Source of the DNA: Helianthus annuus
Lineage: Eukaryota; Streptophyta; Magnoliopsida; Asterales; Asteraceae
Assembly: GCF_002127325.2 (NCBI RefSeq)
Contig: NC_035447.2
Coordinates: 30,191,249 to 30,255,248 of the forward strand
DNA: 64,000 nt
Direction of reading: 5' to 3'
Below are positions 45,850-57,745 of the stretch, one piece after another (positions within the stretch are counted from its first letter, which is position 1; each line of letters begins with the position of its first letter). The notes below the pieces were generated by a model. The model worked only from the letters and a program-made list of their open reading frames with translations. It made no database searches and was not told where the DNA came from. The position numbers and the translations under genes are program-made.

Positions 45850-46072
45850 TTAATTTCGTTTGAACGAGCATCTTATTTCGTTTGAAAAGTTGAGGTAATT
45901 TCACACGAAATTACTAATTTCGTTTGAAATTACATCTAATTTCGTTTGAACTATAATTCCGTTTGGCTAATTTCGCACGGAATTAAGTATTTCGTTTGAA
46001 AAGTCCTCTATTTCGCATGAAATTGGAATTTCGTGTGAATGTATTTCGTGTGAAGGCATTTCGTGTGAAATT
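45850..46072 (+). repeat. TTTCGnnnGAAA dyad array in the copia leader
   Basis: About fifteen words such as ATTTCGTTTGAAATTA, ATTTCACACGAAATTA and ATTTCGTGTGAAATTG lie in 220 bp. The same dyad is found two to four times in the LTRs. The rest of the leader (46073-47100) has no recognised feature. Confidence 0.8.
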
Positions 46073-47100
46073 GTTTCCGGTCACGTGAATCTGATTTGAG
46101 TGTTAAAGATTTGTCGGGCATTTAAATAGCTGCATGTGATCTGTTTGAGTAAAGTGATAATCAATAGGCCCAATAGACACTTAATATTGAAAAAGTATCA
46201 CGTGAATGTTTCAGTCCATTTATTACATAATATCAGCGGCCCAATAGAAGAGAGTTTGGATCTTTGTTGTCGGCTCATTAAACTTTGTGTGTGACATTTA
46301 AAATGAAGGTCAAATAGAATTGAATTGATTATTGTGTATCAGTCAAGTGAACATTAAGGTCAAATTGAAATCAGTTGGTATCATAAGAGTGTTAGCCCAT
46401 GTGATTTGATCATATTAATAGCCGCCCAATCATGTGTTAAGTATATCAGATCTTGTGAATTAGATAGTGTAGCCCAATAAATAATTGCATGTGATCTGAC
46501 AGTTTGTTATGCGCATGTGATATTCATAACAGTTGTCATCGAGAATCATGAATATGCGCATGTGACTAAGTTCATCGGTTCAGTTAAATTGATTTACATC
46601 AACAGTCATCTGTTCAATTGTTTGAGGTCAAATCAGAAAGTGAAGTGTTATCGGCCCAATGAGAATTTAATCCAATTAGCATTCAAAGTATTAATTGTTA
46701 TCGGCCATAGAATAGTTGTCTACATGTGAGTTTATTTTGAATAATCAAAGTTCATTTGTTCAAAAGAAAAGTGAAAACCCTACCCGATCGGGTCACAATT
46801 TGTTTCAAGGGATCTTGTTTTGTTCAAGTTTAAAGTGCAGCAAATCGAGTGGCAATCCGAACGGATTACCACCCGACCCTAATCATTTCATTTGTTGTTG
46901 TGATTCAGGTGATTTGTCAAGCATCGGATACCCGCTTGAGCAAATCCCCACCCGATCCGTTGTCACCGGATTTTTGTCACTCAATCGGATATTCATCTGA
47001 TTCATTTGTTTTGAGAAAAAGATTGAACGGATCTTAGATCGTGTGAATATTCATATTGTTTGGAATTCTGATCTTGTGGATTTTTTAAAAAAACCGAAAC

Positions 47101-49237
47101 ATGGATTTTGAAGATGTAATAGCGTATTGTTATTACGAATCTCAGCAATTCTATTCTGAAAAAAAATGGAAGAAAAAACCAGTGTCAACAGAAGAAGTTT
47201 CAGAAAAAGTTCAAATTTTTTATCAATCATCAGATGAAGAAAGCGATAATGACAGTGAAAAAATTCGAATACTTGAAAATTATCAAAGAGAATTATCACC
47301 TGAAAGTTTCAAATTTTATTTTGCAGATAAATTGGAAAAGCTAAAAGAGAGACTAGCTGAAAGAGAGAAGAATCATAAAGCAGCAATTGTGGTAAAACAG
47401 CAGGTTGACGAAATTTCAGCTATCAGCTGAAGCTGAAAAGATGTCCGGGAAGTGCTTAAACTGTGATAAATCTGAAGCAGACAATGTCAAACTCTTGAAA
47501 AATGTGGAGAGTTTGACATTGGAAAAGAAAAATTTGAAAGAAAAAGAAAAAGATTTTCAAGATAAAATAACATTTTTGGAAAATGAAAAGTTAAAAATTG
47601 AAAAAGATTTTGAAAATAAAATAAAATCTTCAGAAAATGAATATTTTTGGATAAAATTAGAAAACAAAAATTTAAAAGAAAAAGAAACAGAATTTCAAAG
47701 TCAAATAAAAGTTTTAAAAAATGAAAAATCTGTTCTTGAAAAGAATAAAATTGAAAAAGAAAAAAGCAATAAATTCTCATTATGAAAAAATTTCTCAACT
47801 TGAAAAAGAAGTTGAGAATGCTAACAATAAAATCAATGAGTTAGAAAAGAAATTGAAAGGTTTTGTGACCTCATCAGTTATACTAGATCATATTAGTCCA
47901 AAACCGATCAATGAAATTCTAATAAGTGACAATGTCACAAATTATGACAAAGTCATAATTGAAGATTGTAATAATAAAACTGATGATGAAAATGAGAAAA
48001 AGAAAATATTTTTGAAATTAAAAGAAAAGTTTCAAGAAACTGTTTTACATTCTACTGAAAAAGGTGAATGCTCAACGCAAAAACCTGTAAAGAAGAATGT
48101 GGAACAAAAACAAAATGTTAAAAAGCCGAAAAATCTTCAAAACAACAATAAAAGATCATCAGTTCAATCATCCAATCATTATAAAAAACCACAAAAAAAA
48201 TTGAAAATCAAAACTCACAAAAAGTTGGTAATAAGTGGTGCAGGTTTGACCACAGTGCTCAAAAGTCAAATCAAGCTTACAAGAGGAGTGAGGATTACCA
48301 CAAAGCCAAACAATGCTATGATTTGAGTGTGTGGTTTGACAGAGGAGAATGGTATGATAACAGAGTGTGTTACCAATGTGGTATTCAAGGACACATTGCT
48401 GTTAACTGCCAGAGTCAGAGATTTGAGACAAGGAGATGCTATGAATGTCAAATCAAAGGTCATATTGCAAGAGATTGCCCAATGAGATCAAAGGGAAGAT
48501 CGAGGGCTGAATCTCAGAAAAAGGCAAAGAACTCAGTCAGAGTCGAAGAAAAGCCCAAAGCATAGAAAGTGGAAGAAAAGAAAGTAAAGCTTTCACAAGG
48601 GCATAAAGATAGACTGAGAAAGAAGAGAAAGAAAGCAAGGGAGTATCTTGAATGGATTTTGTCCTCGGATACAACCGGAAAATCAGATAACAGTTCTGAT
48701 AAATCGTTTTGCTCTCCAAAGATTGATCAGTCAAGTAAAACGAATTCATCAGATACAAATCTGAGGACAAAAGGGATTATAAAGAAAGAAAAAATGGTTA
48801 ATCAAACGATTAACAAATCAAAGAAAGTGAGATTTTCACTTCCTAGCGATGAATTTGTTTCTTCGGAAGCAAAGGAGCCACGTGTTGGCGGTGAATCTGA
48901 TTTGTTAAAGTCAGAGGAGCCACCTGTTGATCAAAAAGGAGAAAATTCAGTTCCGACAATGGATGATGTCAACTTTCCACCATTACGGACTGAAAATTTT
49001 AAACAAAAAGTTGGCAGAGTAAAAATTTCGAATCAATTCTATTCTGAAAAGAAAAAATTTGATGTCAAAAAGGCTTATAATGGAAAAGTGAAAAATATTT
49101 TTGGAAAGATGATTGAGGGTAAGGTAAAAGGGGTTAAAGAATTTTATGAATCAAAAAGGAATGATCAAACCTCGAGTGAAATTGAAAAGGTCACACCCAA
49201 GGCTGGTCAGGCTTGGGTACCTGCATTCTTTGCTTAA
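47101..49237 (+). pseudogene. Copia gag with coiled coil and two CCHC knuckles, broken
   Basis: ATG 47101 opens MDFEDVIAYCYYESQQFYSE, followed by an acidic stretch. Two frame changes (near 47405-47430 and 47721-47785) lead through a long coiled coil of Lys/Glu/Leu heptads. Another change near 48323 leads to two knuckles, CYQCGIQGHIAVNC (48368-48409) and CYECQIKGHIARDC (48437-48478). One in-frame TAG (48563-48565) then precedes a conserved tail (ISNQFYSEKKKFDVKK, IFGKM, KGVKEFYESK) ending at 49237. The tail matches locus I. The N-terminal UBN2-like part seen in locus I is not visible. It probably bound RNA and multimerised; it is dead as it stands. Confidence 0.75.
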
Positions 49238-49242
49238 AATCC

Positions 49243-49300
49243 TGACTTGCCGGAACTCCCAGGTTGGTAATTGGGGAGTAGGAATCGGCATCTTTCTTGA
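49243..49300 (+). other. Post-gag stem-loop block
   Basis: GCCGGAACTCCC and GTAGGAATCGGCATC pair GCCG with CGGC and TCC with GGA. The same arrangement occurs twice after the locus I gag. Confidence 0.5.
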
Positions 49301-49360
49301 ACAATATCACAGATGTGAATGGTGGTTGTTAAGTGATATTTCGTCTTAAAAGTGGTTAAT

Positions 49361-49825
49361 TGTAGGATCGTTTTGCGACCTAATGAGTCGTTCAGAGTCA
49401 ACACAGAACTGTTTGAGAGGCGGAAACAAACAAACAGCCTAGAATCAGTGTAAGAAATGAGTAGAAACAGAGTATGATACTTAAAACAAGCTTCTCATTG
49501 ATAATTGACTTGAATACACGGTGAAAATCGGGCAGCACTTCGTTACACTTCACCTAATTTCGTACCAAATGAGAAGCAAGACACCCATATATATAGGGAT
49601 CTAATTTCGCATGGAATTACCACTTGCAATTTCATGCGAAATTACACTTATGTAATTTCGTGCGAAATAGCAATGTGCTATTTCATGCGAAATTACTATA
49701 AACCAACACAAACTTTACATATTTGACATTTTTGATCCCTATACAAGCTACCGACATGACCTAGATCTATCATTTCTATTACAAGACTTGACACAAGACG
49801 AAGTCAACAGACATATGCACCAACA
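49361..49825 (-). repeat. Copia LTR E (inverted, embedded)
   Basis: It is 465 bp and minus-oriented, with four TTTCG..GAAA dyads versus two in D and three in F. The plus-strand TGTAGGATCG end at 49361 abuts sequence just downstream of gag. The minus-strand PPT is at 49836-49826. Confidence 0.9.
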
Positions 49826-51822
49826 GTCTCCCCCTTGGATGTTGACGGAGTCTTCAGTACGAGACTTTAGTACGTCAAAACTTCAGTCTTGATCAGACTT
49901 CACACTTTTTGAAAGTATTTGACTCTAAAGCATCCTTCAAACTCTCTCTTTCATACTATTTCCAAAGTATTTGACGCTGAAGCATTCTTCAAATTCTCCC
50001 TTTCTCTTCAATCACCATTATCAGCTATTCTCCAAAATCTGAGTCTGGTTCTTTCACTCTTCAAACTCTTCTTTGCTAACAGACTCCCCCTTAAGTTGTT
50101 CCGGGATCGCAGTCTGGAATTTGTAGCTTAGGATCGAAAACCTGGCATTAATCCTCAGGAATCGAAACCTAGCTTTTTCAACGTTTCCTGCACATTCTCT
50201 ACCCAAAACATAAGTTTTTTATTTATATCACTTTGAAAAACTTACTGATAGAAAGCATTCATTCACCAAACATTAATAGTTACATCAAGTTCAAATTAAT
50301 GACCTTGATTAACTAAACATGCAATCATTCTCAAAAACATTTCTCATTTAAACAAACTCCCCAACCCAATGTGGTTCATCATGTTTAGCACTCGGAATTT
50401 TGAAAATCAACTCTTCAAAATCAGTTGTCGAAAATAAGATGAAGTAAAATTCTTTTGATTTTTCAAAATTTTATGCTAAAAACACACTAAACTCTTTTTG
50501 GATTTAAGGAAATAAACTATATACAAACATCTTTTTGTGAGTTTGTGTAAGGGGATCATATCAGTTTATGACAAATCACTAGCACCGTTGAGCTTTAAAC
50601 ACTTTAAGTTCTAAACAATTCACATAGATTGACGATATAGTTGTCCTCTTAAACTCAATCTAAAAACTTTCGAAATGCCTACTAATACGTTAAGGTATAT
50701 TAATTTTGCACTAAATTCTTATGGACCCCATGATCTCAGCATATCCCCTCATCATGCAATACACTAACTCAAGTAATGCCTTTAAACTTTCTTCAACTGT
50801 GATAAGTGCGAAAACAACGCAGAATGTTTAAACATTAACAATCAGGTCGATCTTTCGATACGCAGAGAAATTCCAATGTTTAAACAAAATAAGAAATAAA
50901 AACAAGTTGAATATGTCTAGATCTTAACCACCAGATCGATATTCACATATACGCAGAGGTGATCCAAGATTTAAACGAAACACCAAGAAAAATAAAGCAG
51001 AACGTTCAGGCACTAACAACCCGTTCGATACTCACGTATACGCATAGGATGTCCAATGACTAAACAAAATAAAGAAATCAAACAAGTTTAAATCTTTGCA
51101 AAATGAAATGCACAATCACAGTGACTTTTTCAGCAAGTTGTGAAAGTTCACAAACTGACCGGTTTTTATGCTCTTTTAGCATTCAGCGATTACTGAGTAG
51201 ATACACAGTCACGAAGGAAAAAAACTAAGTACTATGCGTTCGACCGTGTTTCCCACCAGACTTAGGCATTTTGCTTTATGTTTGTATCATTTTCGCAAAA
51301 CTACTAATCTAGCTGAGCCTATCGTCACATCTTTAGTGAGACCGTTTATCACATTTTGACTTTCCATTTCTTTAGCATGCTGTGATAGTCCACTGATTTA
51401 CTATCATTTCCTCTTAAAACAACAAAACTCGTTTTTTATTTTTCGATGTTTATGAATTTTTCAAATTTTCTAATTTTTAAAAATTTTTCTCCCCATAAAA
51501 TCAAAATTATATTTCAAATTTTGATTTTCTAGGAAAATTTGAAAAATAAAGCAATAAACTATACAAAGAAAATGACAAACTGATGAGAATGGCCTCAATT
51601 CGCCATCCACTTGGCTTAAACAATCAGAACTCCCCCTTGACAACAAACTATTTTCTCATTATGATTTCAAAACACTTAAGTTTGTTTTAATCAAAATGGT
51701 TTTTCCGGAAAATTAGTTTTGTTTGCCATTTCACAAACATCGGGTTTAATTCATCACACTGTTTTCAACCATTTGTAGGTTTATTACAAAAACAATTTCC
51801 AATAATCATACCACTTGTCTCA
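49826..51822 (-). mobile_element. Copia 3' internal region, minus arm
   Basis: It runs from the PPT next to LTR E to a junction with a gag fragment near 51822. It contains a ~90-bp imperfect tandem repeat, three units with ATACGCAGAG, at 50838-51105. No ORF is supported. Confidence 0.7.
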
Positions 51823-52332
51823 AATCTCTGACTCTGGCAGTTAACAACAATGTGTCCTTGAATACCACATTGGTAACACACTCTGTTATCATACCATTCA
51901 CCTCTATCAAACCACACACTCAAATCATAGCATTGTTTGGCTTTGTGGTAATCCTCACTCCTCTTGTAAGCTTGATTTGACTTTTGAGCACTGTGGTCAA
52001 ACCTGCACCACTTATTACCAACTTTTTGTGAGTTTTGATTTTCAAATTTTTGTGGTTTTTTATAATGATTGGATGATTGAACTGATTATCTTTTATTGTT
52101 GTTTTGAAGATTTTTCGGCTTTTTAACATTTTTTTTTGTTCCACATTCTTTTTTACAGGTTTTTGCGTTGAGCATTCACCTTTTTCAGTAGAATGTAAAA
52201 CAGTTTCTTGAAACTTTTCTTTTAATTTCAAAAATATTTTCTTTTTCTCAGTTTCATCATCAGTTTTATCATCACAATATTCAATTATGACTTTGTCATA
52301 ATTTGTGACATTTTCACTTATCGGAATTTCAT
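51823..52332 (-). pseudogene. Copia gag fragment, minus strand
   Basis: The minus frame 52231-51920 reads KLKEKFQETVLHSTEKGECS, then KLVISGAGLTTVLKSQIKL, matching 48000-48326 of the plus-strand gag. The first zinc knuckle can be followed in another frame (about 51900-51840), after which the sequence jumps directly into the 3' region. The knuckle-to-stop part of gag and everything downstream are missing. The left limit of gag is the fold-back at 52290-52391. Confidence 0.75.
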
Positions 52333-52391
52333 GGATCCAAAACCGATCAATGAAATTCCAATAGTGAAAATGTCACAAATTATGACAAAGT
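52290..52391. repeat. Fold-back junction within gag
   Basis: Arms 52290-52332 and 52350-52391 are inverted copies with one substitution and one indel; the 17-bp loop contains GGATCC. The right arm is gag in plus orientation. Confidence 0.9.
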
Positions 52392-52401
52392 TAGAACTAT
52401 A

Positions 52402-52478
52402 AGTTTCCTTAATGGGTAGGAGATGTGCTGACTTAGTCAGTCTATCTACTATCACCCATATAGTATCATTTCCTTTCT
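52402..52478 (-). pseudogene. Scrap of Ty3/gypsy integrase
   Basis: The minus strand reads [20 protein letters not shown], the first-Asp region of a Ty3 integrase core, equivalent to about 1765-1835 of the Tekay element. It is only ~25 codons long, sits between a copia gag fold-back and copia 3' sequence, and has no other Ty3 sequence around it. It is best read as filler DNA captured at a repair or template-switch junction. Confidence 0.8.
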
Positions 52479-52557
52479 ATTTTGAAAGTTTTTAGATTGA
52501 GTTTAAGAGTAACTAAAGTCTCGTACTGAAGACTCCGTCAACATCCAAGGGGGAGAC

Positions 52558-52996
52558 TGTTGGTGCATATGTCTGTTGACTTCGTCTTGTATCAAGTCTT
52601 GTAGTAGAAATGATAGATCTGGGTCATGTCGGTAGCTTTTATAGGGATCAAAAATGTCAAATATAAAAAGTTTGTGTTGGTTTATAGTAATTTCGCATGA
52701 AATAGCACATTGCTATTTCGCATGAAATTGCAAGTGGTAATTCCATGCGAAATTAGATCCCTATATATATGGGTGTCTTGCTTCTCATTTGGTACGAAAT
52801 TAAGTGAAGTGTAACGAAGTGCTGCCCGATTTTCACCGTGTATTGAAGTCAATTATCAATGAGAAGCTTGTTTTAAGTATCATACTCTGTTTCTACTCAT
52901 TTCTCACACTGATTCTAGGTTGTTTGTTTGTTTCCGCCTCTCAAACAATTCTGTGTTGACTCTGAACGACTCATTAGGTCGCAAAACGATCCTACA
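52558..52996 (+). repeat. Copia LTR F
   Basis: It is 439 bp, preceded by 52 bp of 3' region with a PPT, and ends CGATCCTACA. It has three dyads, with the TATA box at 52762-52770. Confidence 0.9.
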
Positions 52997-54410
52997 ATAT
53001 GATTCACCACTACACAAACCACCACGAAGATGGTTCGGAGGGTCATGAATAATAAGAAAATAAATCTATTCTAACAAGGCTCAAGTGACCAAGTACACTA
53101 TAACCCAAGGTGTACCAACACGACATGGAAAGGTAATCCTAAGTGTCGGAGGCTAGACGGGGCTAAGGTACTTTGGTTCTAGTAAGTCACAAGAGTGTTC
53201 ATAAACAAGGTTCAATGAAGGAGTGGAACTTAGTTTGGAAAGCCCAAGCTTCCATTTGTTCACACTTCACAAATCACAAGTTCATCATATGGAAGATGAT
53301 GACTTGTGCTTGTTTTCATCATTGATTTACCATGTATGAACATAATTTAAATGAGTATTTGAACTCATAACTTTGATGGTAATCACCTCAACTCAAACCC
53401 ACAATCATAGGTTTGATTGTGAGCTTGGTGGGCATAAGATTCCACCAAGTTACTAACAGAATATAAGCATACAAGAACATAAGAACAAAACAGAAAGTTT
53501 ATGGCACTTTGGACCTCAATATGGTGAGGTTTCACCTTAGATTACCCAAGTAATCTTGTGAAAACCTTCCTAGAGGTTATCCAAGTGCTAAGAAAGAAGA
53601 AATGAGTAGAAATAGTATTAGAAGTGAGCTAGAACTCACTTAGAAGTGTTTGAACTTTCTGATTAACTTCTGAGAATTTGATGTCTTTAAGAGTGATTTT
53701 GAGAGTGATTTAGTGTTTGTAAAGTGGTAAAAGAGTGTGGAAGAGGTTGGTTTTATAGTTGAGGTTTATGGTTTTGAGTTAGGTGGGTTTTTAATGCAAT
53801 TAGGTGAGTTTTAAGACTAAACAAGCACAATCCTGACCATCCTTGAGCTGCATTTTATTTTATGTGGATTCGGGCCTTTGGCGGGCCGCGACGGAGGAAT
53901 GGGGAGGCGGTCATGGGGCGTGACAGCCCTAGGCTGTGTAACTTGTTGTTTTTGACGATTTTTGTCCTTGATTTTCATATATGTTATGTTTTAAGGTGTA
54001 AGGTATATTATAAGATGTTTTAAGTATAATAAGCATATTATAAGGTATATTAAGTAGTTCAGACAAGTAACCAAGTATTTAATTGAGCATAAAAATCATG
54101 AATCACTTATTCATGAGTGTGGAATGATGTATAAGTGTATGTATCATGTATATACGATATGTCTTGCAAGTTTCTCATACGTCTACAAGAATCACGAATA
54201 AGGTATCAATGCATAATGAATTTAAACATTTAAGCATGCACTAATAAGTAAAGTATAACTTGTAAAAAATAGTGAATTTTATTACGATTAAAATCTCGGA
54301 TTTACAACGATACAACGAAATATGAATACAAAAGGAACGAGCTTCCCAAAAATAGAAATACAAGACATGCTTTCTAATTAAGGAAAGTTACCAAAAAGCG
54401 GAGTGTTACA
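52997..54410 (-). repeat. Candidate LTR fragment of another Ty3 element
   Basis: The plus strand ends GCGGAGTGTTACA at 54410, which on the minus strand is a typical LTR start TGTAACACTCCGC. The other end is cut by the copia composite. No PBS or PPT was found, so the call is tentative. Confidence 0.35.
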
Positions 54411-54775
54411 CATCAAGCGGGTGAAGGGAGAATAGGGTATCATCGATGGTAATAACCGGTAGTTGTAGGTTGAAGAAACCTGAAAAACCAGAACTGTACT
54501 TAACATCCTACGCGAATTGTTAATCTATAGTACCTTATTAAGCAAACTGGGTTTTTTACCCTTTTGGTAATTTTACCATGTGTACAAGTTTTGAAGCTAC
54601 ATGTATAAATGAAGCAAGCCATTTTAGAGGTGGGAAATTGGGACAAGTTCCAAACTTTTAAGACACTTTAAGGGTAAATTAGTAAATTAATCTCCACACT
54701 TTTAACACCAGTTTCAGCAATGCAATCGTCTCTCCTTCAATGCTATTGCAACTCAATCGTTTCTCATCTCATCAT
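54411..54775. other. Spacer upstream of the Athila-like element
   Basis: No feature is supported. It would be contiguous with 62100 onward before the Athila-like insertion. Confidence 0.4.
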
Positions 54776-56540
54776 TGATGTGTGTAAAATGCAACATATA
54801 AATTACATCAAAGGAGGCATAAAACTAACCCTTTTTAAGTACTAATGTTGGAAAAAGAGTGTTTTTGTCTTCCTTTTGTATTTTCAGGATTAAATGAGCT
54901 CAAATTCACAAAAGAAGCAAAAAGACAGCTAATTCTAGCATAAATACAAGAAAAGGAACAAAAGTAGACTGCCCGAACCCTCAACGGCATCCTCCCAAGC
55001 AAAGAAGAGAAAACAGAAGACTGAACACGCCCCGTGCTCAGCCAGCACGGGGCCGTGCCCAAGAAGCAGCAGAAAAGACAAACATGTAGAAGCTTCTATT
55101 GCCCACCACGGGGCCGTGTCCAGTGAGCACGGGGGCGTGGCGAAAGTACAGCAGGCGCATTAATTGTAATTGCGAATTACAATTAATGAAGAGAGAGAGT
55201 GTCAGACGGGCACGGGGGCGTGTCCAGCGGACACGGGGCCGTGCCCAGCCTTCTGTTCAGCCTATAAATAGGAGTGCTTGGTTTCATTCCAACTCATCCC
55301 TTGGCACACCACCTCTCTCACACTTCATCCACCACCCACCACCACCATAAAACCATCATCCACCACCATCATCCATTGTCCATCGTAGAGTGTGTGAGTC
55401 GTCTCGGGATCCAAGATTGATAGTAAGAGTTCTTGACAATCAAGGCCATGTTTGCCTAAGTCTCTTACATCACTTGGTGAAGACAAGTGTTTAGGATAAT
55501 ACTTTTTATTTTTAATCTTTTGCACTTTTTATTTGGTTTTGTATTAATGACTTTAATAACTAGTTGCTTATGTTGAAGGTGATCTTTCCTTATCGTTTGT
55601 CTGTGGTGTCTTGGCATTATTTTACTGTCTATATAAAATAAAAGATTTTCACCATTCATATCTCCACGGTCTATATGGAGGTATGTTGGCTACCTGGTCG
55701 GGGGTTAAGGGAACGGTTTGGTAAGGGTCTTGCCCTTGTTCAGCGTTTAGAGGTCCTGCAAGGGACCTGGGTCAAATTTAGTAGGATCTCCTTCAATGCC
55801 CATAGGTATTGGATGGCGGGGATCCAAACTCTTTGACCCCCTCATAAGTTAACTACTATTAATACTATAACCCGGCTATTTAGGACTGTATATCCAAACT
55901 CTTTGACCCCCTCATAAGTTAACTACTATTAATACTATAACCCGGCTATTTAGGACTGTATTCCTGCTGACTCAGACTACTTAGCCGAGGGTAACGTCAC
56001 CGCCAAAAGCGGGGCCTACCATAATTTGCACTAATAACTTAATTCATTATCTTCCAATAATCCAACCCTTTAGGATTGTATCCTTGCTGACTCAAACTAC
56101 TGGGTTGAGGGTAACGTCGCCTTCAAAAGAGGGGCCTACTACAATAACTAAGATAATCTCTTAAACAAGTGCAAAAGTGTGAAAATAATCAAAGTTTATA
56201 CTAATACACGAGTCGGATCCAAGTGATTCATCTTGTCTATCTGTTTCTATTTTATTTTTATTTTTCAGCATTTAGTTAGTTTTTATTTTCTTAGTTTAAA
56301 AACCTTTTCTAACTTTTTGATTTGATTAGACGTTGAAGATAAACCGGTATTAAAAGCTCTTGTGTCCTAGGACGACCTCGGTATCTTACCAACACTATAC
56401 TACGTCCACGATGGGTGCACTTGCCCATATGTGTGTTTAGTGTTAGTAAATATCGTGTTTTATAAATTTAAAACTTGGCTAAAGGTGTAAAAAAAGGGCT
56501 TAATTATACATTAAAAATATATTACACTACACACGCATCA
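54776..56540 (+). repeat. 5' LTR of the Athila-like element
   Basis: It is 1765 bp. Three pairs of the CACGGGGCCGTG-type motif (55015-55060, 55097-55140, 55205-55250) precede the TATA box. A 70-bp unit starting ATCCAAACTCTTTGACCCCC is tandemly duplicated at 55822-55961 but single in the 3' LTR. Confidence 0.9.
55263..55270 (+). promoter_or_regulatory. TATA box of the Athila-like LTR
   Basis: TATAAATA lies ~15 bp after the last GC-rich dyad pair. The 3' LTR copy is at 60893-60900. Confidence 0.7.
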
Positions 56541-56546
56541 AGTTTT

Positions 56547-56564
56547 TGGCGCCGTTGCCGGGGA
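56547..56564 (+). other. Primer binding site (tRNA-Asp)
   Basis: TGGCGCCGTTGCCGGGGA is complementary to the 3' end of plant tRNA-Asp(GUC) including CCA. It starts 6 bp after the LTR. Confidence 0.9.
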
Positions 56565-56849
56565 CACAAGGATTTTAAGAAAGTTAGGAATCAACGGCCT
56601 AATCATATTTTTATTTTTCTTTTTAAATTTTTAGGATTTTCTTAGTTTTTCAGCTTCTGCAGAGCTCAGCACGGGCCGTGCCCGCTGAACACGCCCCCGT
56701 GCTCAATCATTGGAACTGGCAATCCTGTTTTAAGTCAGACAGTAAGCTGAACACGGGGCCGTGCTCACTGAACACGCCCCCGTGCCCAAGATTCTCTTAC
56801 TGAAAACAGAATCGTTAGATCCCGGCGGTTGGTAATTTCTGACATAAAC

Positions 56850-57587
56850 ATGAGTGATTGTAATTCTTTTTACTTTCGGCACTCTTATGGTATGTGGTGT
56901 CAATTATGTGGAGGCGAACATGAAGAATTAAAATGTTATTTTCTAAATTATAGGCCCCACTATATAGACCCACCAATCCCTTATAACCTTAAGAGGGGCG
57001 AATGTAAAAATAAGCACTATCTCTCCCTCGAATGCGCCCAGCCAGATATTCTAGGAGAAATGCTCCTTGACGAGTTATTTCAACTAGAAGAACTAATTCT
57101 AAATTGGTCAAAAGAACTTAGGAAGGATTTAGTTGATCCACCCCAAGACGCTGACCATGAAGAAATGTTGGAACCGCATTCTGACGACCTCGTTGCTCCC
57201 GAAAATACCTTCATACCTAGAAAATACTTGGACGATAGTCGTCCCTGTGCCGATTGTGCCGTGAAGGACTCTCCATCGACTTCGTTCGATGCATACATAG
57301 ACCTGAGCGATTCGGCATACACCTTCTTTAACGAGAGCCCGGGAAAGGGTTGGACTTGTCCACCTAGAATGAAAATAGGAATTACCCTCACCGATAACCT
57401 CTTGCGTTCTCGCCTTAGTATAGGACAATTAAGGTATCTTAGGCACTTTGGGGTTGTTCCAACCAATCAAGAGCCACCCGATACAGGAAGCTCCTTAAAA
57501 ACTAGACAACTTCATAAAAATGATCCCTCGACACGGGGCCGTGTCCAGCCAACACGCCCCCGTGTTCACCAAAAGATTCCTTTCTGA
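56850..57587 (+). CDS. Athila-like ORF1, Cys/His protein of unknown role (245 aa)
   Basis: I chose ATG 56850; the frame is open a little further upstream, but only with TTG at 56829. Near the N-terminus WCQLCGGEHEELKCYFLNY contains CX2CX3HX4C, one residue short of the standard zinc knuckle. The middle is acidic and Leu-rich (LLDELFQLEELILNWSKEL). The C-terminal end is translated from the element's GC-rich dyad motif (TRGRVQPTRPRVHQ). No capsid or enzyme motif is seen. It could be a degenerate gag-derived RNA-binding protein, but that is inference. It sits upstream of the intron and would be read from unspliced RNA. Confidence 0.55.
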   Translation: MSDCNSFYFRHSYGMWCQLCGGEHEELKCYFLNYRPHYIDPPIPYNLKRGECKNKHYLSLECAQPDILGEMLLDELFQLEELILNWSKELRKDLVDPPQDADHEEMLEPHSDDLVAPENTFIPRKYLDDSRPCADCAVKDSPSTSFDAYIDLSDSAYTFFNESPGKGWTCPPRMKIGITLTDNLLRSRLSIGQLRYLRHFGVVPTNQEPPDTGSSLKTRQLHKNDPSTRGRVQPTRPRVHQKIPF

Positions 57588-57745
57588 TCAGTACGTCAGA
57601 ATACGGACAAACTGTGTCAGAATTCACCTGCATACGGGGCCGTGTCCAGGATGCTGTCGTTTTCTATAAATGCAGCCAAGAATTCTGCACATTTGGACCA
57701 ACTTGGGACAGAGAATTGAGGGAATCTTCTCTCAAACTATCCTAG

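Larger units (their letters stand above)
44623..52996. mobile_element. Composite three-LTR copia-type element (locus II)
   Basis: Plus-strand order: 3' region and PPT of a left unit (44623-45241), LTR D (+), PBS, leader, gag (+), then LTR E (-) with its own 3' region (-) and a gag fragment (-), a fold-back junction, a scrap of Ty3 integrase, 52 bp of 3' region, PPT and LTR F (+). As in locus I, the inverted half-element is joined by its U5 end to internal sequence. There is no pol. Confidence 0.75.

Noticed and set aside
55099..55350. 83-codon ORF in both Athila-like LTRs (also 60729-60980)
   Set aside because: It covers the dyad pairs, TATA box and a CCACCA-rich stretch; conservation follows from LTR identity.
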